Positions 58,984 through 64,000 of a stretch of 64,000 bases of DNA are shown here, piece after piece. A program made the translations under genes and the position numbers. The notes under the pieces were generated by a model. It was given only the letters and a program-made list of their open reading frames with translations, was not told where the DNA came from and searched no databases. Within the stretch, counting starts at the first letter, position 1; each line of letters begins with the position of its first letter. Origin of the DNA: Drechmeria coniospora (lineage: Eukaryota; Ascomycota; Sordariomycetes; Hypocreales; Ophiocordycipitaceae); NCBI RefSeq assembly GCF_001625195.1, contig NC_054391.1:7699157-7763156 (forward strand), in the 5' to 3' direction.

Positions 58984-59154
58984 TATTATGGAGTTACTAG
59001 GCAATTGCTCTAGGGCTCTTAATAATATTTATTAAAAGACTTAAAGGAGGGAAAACTACTTAGTAACTAGGGCTTTTAGTTATATATATTCTTCTTAGTA
59101 AGTCCTTTAGTTCCCTTTGTTTTCTTATATTAGGCTAAGCCTAATACTATAATA
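58984..59154 (-). mobile_element. Gyp-A 3' LTR of a minus-strand element
   Basis: 171 bp, TATTATGGAG to CTATAATA. Followed to the right by the 3' non-coding part of Gyp-A, so it is not a solo LTR but the end of a larger element cut by Cop-5. Confidence 0.9.
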
Positions 59155-59407
59155 TACTGTTTTAATTTACCTGTTTAAAGTAAGATTTATCGATAGTTAA
59201 ACTACCTTTCCTTAGGTTAGTCTTTCTTATTATTATAGCCTTTAAAGTTTTCTCTTTTTTTAAAATATTTATTAGGCGCTTAGTATTTATAGCTTTCTCC
59301 TTATATTATTCCCTCCTTAGGAGTTTACTAATTACCTAAAGTAATTTACTTTACCTTCCTTTAGCTCCTTTTTAGGTATTTACTAAGTACCTAAAGTAAC
59401 TAACTCT
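59155..59407 (-). mobile_element. Internal 3' region of the same gypsy element
   Basis: Matches 48012-48260 of Gyp-A3, the CT-rich region between 3' LTR and antisense ORF. No coding sequence within it. Cut at 59408 by Cop-5. Confidence 0.75.
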
Positions 59408-61900
59408 TCTTGCAATTTAGATACGCAAGAGGAGGAGTTAGTGGAAGTATATCGTACGGACCAGGGAATTAATCAAGCTGTTAGTAGCAGCATAAGGGGT
59501 GCCAGTTAGTAACTGGGCAAGAGTACATAATTGGTAGTACCGAATTATATAAATAAATGCAATTATTCTTCTACCTAAAGTGCAAGGGAAGTACGGCTAT
59601 TTATGCCTATAGAGTAGTACCGTATAGGTCCAGATTGTAGCTGTACAGTTATACTATAGTTTGATTACCCGTTTGGTTGCATAATAGTTTGATTGCTTAT
59701 TTGGTTGTATAATAGTTTAATTACCGTTTCGGTCGTATAATAGTTTAATTGCCCGCAGTAGTACTGTAGGCTGGTAATAGCTAGTAGCGACTGGGAGAGC
59801 GGTAATTATTATTCCGATTAATTGGCTTCTGTAATCGACTGGCTACTATATATATAAGTTGTATTGTAGTAGTAAGTTGGCCGGTAGTAGTACTACCGTT
59901 AGTCGTTCCGAGTAGTAGTTTGGAGAAATAGTATGTTGTATACTATTGGTTAACTTGGTATACTTACTAATACTTACAGTATAGTGCAGTATCTTTACTA
60001 GTAGTAGTACTACTAGTAATAATAGGATAGTATCCTATTTAGGTAGTCTTACTAGTATAAATACTAGTATTTTAATACCCCCTCTATTTAGCTAGTATAA
60101 CTACTGCTAAATAGGGATCCCTTAGAGACCTAGTAGGCTAAGGTAGCGTTAGAAGAGATTAGCGGTAAGGGCCTTAGTAAGGCTATCGGTAGGCATAAAC
60201 TTAGTGTTTAGGTAACTAATTTTAGCTAGTCCGTTTGCTGCTTCTTACCGAATATACCGGAACTTTAGTAGTATATGCTTTATTCGGTTATGCTAATTGG
60301 GATTATTAGCGTTAGAGATAGATCTATTATTGTTATATAAAAGTAGAATAGGCTTTTTAAGACCCTTGCCTATTTCTGTAAATAAACTATCTAGCTATTT
60401 GAGTTTCCGAATAGCTTTTAGTAGGGTATCCGATTTTGCCTTTACGGTAGAAAGAGTAATAGTATTGGCCCTTTTTAATTTCTAGTAGATTAGTCTACCT
60501 ACTAGGGTAAAGAGGTACCTATAGGTAGACTTAAAGGAGTCTAAGTTACTTGCAAAGTTACTGTCGGAAAATCCGAGTAGATTGGATTTGGATACTATAA
60601 ACTTAGACTAGTAGTAAATAGCTAGGTCTATAGTTCCTTTTAGATATTGAAGAAGGTTCTTACTAGCTAATAGCTGTAGGTTAGTAGCCTAGTGTATATA
60701 CCGAAATAGCTATTGGATTGCAAAGGCTATATTTAGTCGGGTTAATAGTATAAGGTATATTAAAGTCCCTACTATTTATTAGTATACTAGTTAGTCGGTT
60801 GCGGATAAGGGAGTAAGGGGCGTTGTAGTAGCCTGCTTAAGTACTCCTAGCTGTAGTAGTATTACTACTGCCTTGGCCTCCTTTAACCTAAATTGGAATA
60901 GGGCTTCCTTAATATACCCTTTTTAACTAAGAGTAATACCCTTAGTTATTCGACTAATTTATACGCCTAGGAAGAAGGCGGCCTGTCTGTAGTCTTTAAT
61001 TGGGTAGACCTTATGTAGTTGTTGTTTTAACCTGTTAATGTATATAAGGTTTGGTCCAATAAGTAGGTAGTTGTTAACGTAGCTAACTATATAAGTACTA
61101 GTAGTACTGTTATAGTAGATAGCCGGATTAGATACTAAAGGGCTGTATCCGTATTGGTATAGTAGTTTGGTAAGTACCTCCTGCTACTTTTTAGGTCCTT
61201 GTTTTAGGCTATAGAGTGCCTTTTTCAAAAGGATACCTTATTTAACTGCTGGATTATAGCCTAGCTTAGCTAGTAGCTTAGCTAAATTATTAGTCTTATT
61301 AAGACTAATAAATACTTCCAGTCCCTTAGGAATTTTAAGGTAATTGACTTTAGGTAGCTTACTATTTAGGAAAGTACTAATAAAGTTAATCTGTTCGACG
61401 TACTAGTTGTTCTAGGCGACTAGGGCTAGTAGTATCCTTTAGGTAGGTAGAATACTAGTAGTTGCAAAAGTCTTAATATAATTAAGGCCTTTAATTTGTA
61501 TAAATCCCTTAGCTACTAGTCGTACCTTAAATTTAATAGGGTTATTCTATTAATCCTTTTTAACTTATAGTATAAGTTGGCTTTTTAGAAGTCGTCTGCT
61601 AGTTAGTATTTCTTAAAGGGGAATAAAATAAAATACTCCTGCCTGGATAAGCTACTGGAATTCCAAGAATATAGTACTTATCTACTAGTCTTTGTTGTTT
61701 AACTTAAGTACCTGTTTCCAGTTAGTAGGCTCGCTACTATCTAGTAGTTGCTTTGCCTTAGCTTAATAGTATAGGTCCTGGATCCAATACGCTAGGTTGA
61801 GATCCATTGGGTTAGGGTTGTCTTTTAGTTCTAGTGCATCTGGAAGAGAGGTATTTAGTAGATCCTCTATTAGCTGGGCTAGGACCCCCTTTGTTGTACT

Positions 61901-62095
61901 AGTCCTAGTAGGACTAGTTAGTCCGTTGGCTCCTTGCAACCTACTGGTCCTAGTAGGACTAGTAGGTCTACTAGCCCTAGTAGGGCTAGTAGGTCCGTTG
62001 GTTTCTTGCAACCTACTAGTCCTAGTAGGACTAGTAGGTCCGTTGGCCCCTTGCAACCTACTGGTCCTAGTAGGACTAGTAGGTCCGTTGGCCCC
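61901..62095 (-). repeat. Coding minisatellite, TSPTRTS repeats
   Basis: 42- and 30-bp units in Cop-5 pol. The complementary strand yields an artefactual Val/Leu-rich frame. Confidence 0.85.
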
Positions 62096-63350
62096 CTCTG
62101 TCTCCCTAGGTGTTAGGGGACTAGAGGTATTTTGCGAGATATAGTCTTCTATCTTAATTTCCCCCTTTGACTTTAGTCCTTAGAGACTAGGACTTAGTAG
62201 TCGTTAAAGTCCTTAGGAGATAGGGCCGATACCTTCTAGGACTTTAAGGAAGGTAGTTTTTGTAACTGCCCTTCTGGAAGGTATGTATATAAGGTATGTT
62301 TTTGAACCTAGTATTGCTAGTAGCCTTACTGGTTCTGTGCGTTGTGCCAATTTGGTACTTTAAATCCGTTTCTGGTAAGGGATTAGGACTTTGCAGTAGG
62401 TACCAATAGCCTTATAGGCTGTAAGGTTTAGCGGTGTTTTTAGCCCTTATAACTCCTGCTTAAGCAATTGGTAGGGGCTTAGATCCCTATTGGTAATTGC
62501 AGTATAGTTAACTAGATTAACTATAGTAGGAAGTATAGCAGACTAGAGGAATAGTAGGAGGCTAGCCCAGATTATAGTTGCTTATAGCCGGTCTAGAATA
62601 ACTCGTATAGACCGTTCGGTAAGTCTATTTTGTTCGGGGGTATATAGGTAAGACGTATCGAATAGTATTCCTTTAATACCCAACTAGTCCTAAAGCAGTA
62701 TATTGATTTTAGGTCCTCTATTATAAAATAGCCTTTTTGGGTAACGGCTATAGTGTGTTTTTAGGCTTTAAAAGAAGTTCTTTATAGCCTAGAGAATTGT
62801 TAGTCCTTCCTTGTTGGGTAGGATATGTACCTAATAGAATTGGGATTTGCAATCGATAAGGATTAGTCCAGTAGACTTTCGATTGTAGGATATAGGTTTA
62901 ATCCTAAATATATCCCCTTCAATTAAGTTAAGTGTATAGTCTGGATCCTCAATTGGATCCCTTAACTAGCGTTTGGTAGATTTTGCCTGTATATAGGTAA
63001 GGTATTGAAAATCGGTAACCTTAATAGATAAAAGGTTAGGTAACCTACTAGTAATTTTACTAGTCTTTTTCAATAATAGCAGACTAATATGTCCTAGTCT
63101 GATATGCTAGATGCCTGCTTGTTGTAGTAGTCTTTAGTAAGACTAGTTGCTGAATTCCGTACTAGTAGTCGGAATAGCTTGTTCCTTAGTACTAGTAGTA
63201 GGGACTACTAGTAGGTCTGTTGCCTCTATAGGGATCGGGTCCTCTATAGGGTCTTTGTATAGGGTAGCCTTAGTAAGGTCCCTTGGGTTAGCCGAACTAG
63301 TAGTTGGGCTAGGACTTGGTCCTGGTCTAGGTCCCGGTCTCGGTACTGGA

Positions 63351-63533
63351 CTAGGTACCGACCTAGGTACCGATCTAGGTACCGACTTAGGCACCGATCT
63401 AGGTACTAACTTAGGCACTGATCTAGGTACCGACCTAGGTACCGATCTAGGTGCTGACCTAGGTACCGATCTAGGTGCCGACCTAGGTACCGATCTAGGT
63501 GCCGACTGGGGTGCCAATCTAGGTACCGATTAG
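63351..63533 (-). repeat. 12-bp minisatellite coding PRSV repeats, about 15 units
   Basis: The longest PRSV array here (roughly 8, 10 and 15 units in Cop-1, Cop-2 and Cop-5). The plus-strand reading (GTDL repeats) is a shadow. Confidence 0.88.
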
Positions 63534-64000
63534 TCTTCTGCCTTATTGGCCTAGCAAGGTTACTGCAAGGAAATTTCTACTACTATTCTATAGCTACTAT
63601 AGTAGCTTAAGTAAGCTAAGTTTAGTTTTCTTAGATAGGGCGTATCTAGGCCTTCTTATTGTAGGAAGAAGCTATACCTTTAGAAGTTAAGTAGGCTATA
63701 TATTTTTCGGTTCGAGTTATATAGGGACTGCTTAATAAGCGTTCCCCCTAATCCGTAGTATTATATCCTACTAATAATATTAACTTCCAGTTTCGGAATA
63801 TATAGTGCCTCTTATAGTATAAGAGTACTATAGGTTAGTGGATTAGTATTAATTAATACTATAATTTCTATAGTTCTAATTCCACTAGGGTATATTAGGC
63901 TACCTTTAGTAGTAATTGGTTTTGCCTAGGATTTTGTAATTAGTCGAAAAGTTATAAACTTAGACCGATTATTTACTAAATAGCAGGTTGAGCTAGTATT

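Larger units (their letters stand above)
59408..64000 (-). mobile_element. Cop-5: minus-strand copia running off the window
   Basis: 3' LTR 59408-60077 (TCTTGCAATTT to ATTTTAATA) with a 28-bp U3 repeat at 59656-59755 as in Cop-2, then polypurine tract and pol. The 5' half lies beyond 64000. The left flank ACTCT is seen; the right flank is outside. Confidence 0.92.
60107..64000 (-). pseudogene. Cop-5 pol (partial)
   Basis: Stop at 60107-60109, reading leftward in the plus-strand view: RNase H, RT, TSPTRTS repeat, integrase with PYTPEQN and TERS blocks, PRSV repeat, and protease at the window edge. Good conservation with Cop-2 and an uninterrupted copy, so it serves as the empty-site reference for the inserts in Cop-M1. 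RIP stops present. Confidence 0.9.

Overview
The window looks like one block of repeat-rich, gene-free chromatin from a filamentous ascomycete (Pezizomycotina). Almost every base can be assigned to LTR retrotransposons carrying the mark of repeat-induced point mutation (RIP): C-to-T and G-to-A changes, extreme TpA excess, CAA/CAG/TGG codons turned into TAA/TAG, and start codons turned into ATA. I found no host gene, rRNA, tRNA or CRISPR array. Family names used here (Cop, Gyp-A, Gyp-B) are mine.

Layout. The outermost element is a minus-strand Ty1/copia element, Cop-M1, whose two LTRs lie at 1864-3001 and 47517-56683. Everything between is nested in it. Its pol is cut at 4117/21190 by a Cop-B type solo LTR (4118-21184). 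That LTR is cut by a full plus-strand copia, Cop-1 (4638-20752), which is cut by the chromovirus Gyp-A1 (9482-16941), two solo LTRs (6139-7072, 8238-8438) and a heat-shock-element LTR (19487-20072). Further right Cop-M1 is cut by Gyp-B (23595-45539). Gyp-B holds Cop-2 (25498-40314). The 3' LTR of Cop-2 holds another heat-shock-element LTR (31739-39707), which in turn holds Gyp-A2 (32117-39495). The 5' LTR of Cop-M1 holds Gyp-A3 (minus, 47841-56082), which holds one more solo copia LTR. Most junctions show exact 5-bp target duplications. Removing the inserts restores frames: Gag-Pol is 1639 codons in Cop-2 and 1637 in Cop-1. Flanks: 1-1863 is the RIP-degraded 3' end of another copia with MITEs and four layers of gypsy LTRs. 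56686-64000 has a solo LTR, two gypsy fragments and a minus-strand copia (Cop-5) that runs off the end.

Biology. Copia elements encode Gag-protease-integrase-RT-RNase H in one frame and are primed by the anticodon arm of initiator tRNA-Met (half-tRNA priming). Gyp-A and Gyp-B are Ty3/gypsy chromoviruses with Gag, then Pol ending in a chromodomain. Both look self-primed: 11 nt just after the 5' LTR are complementary to 11 nt inside the LTR, as in Tf1. Both also carry, antisense between pol and the 3' LTR, a roughly 370-codon ORF for a proline- and cysteine-rich protein that I do not recognise. One copia LTR type carries eight contiguous heat-shock units plus two step-type arrays. The antisense ORF and the heat-shock LTR are the most interesting things here.
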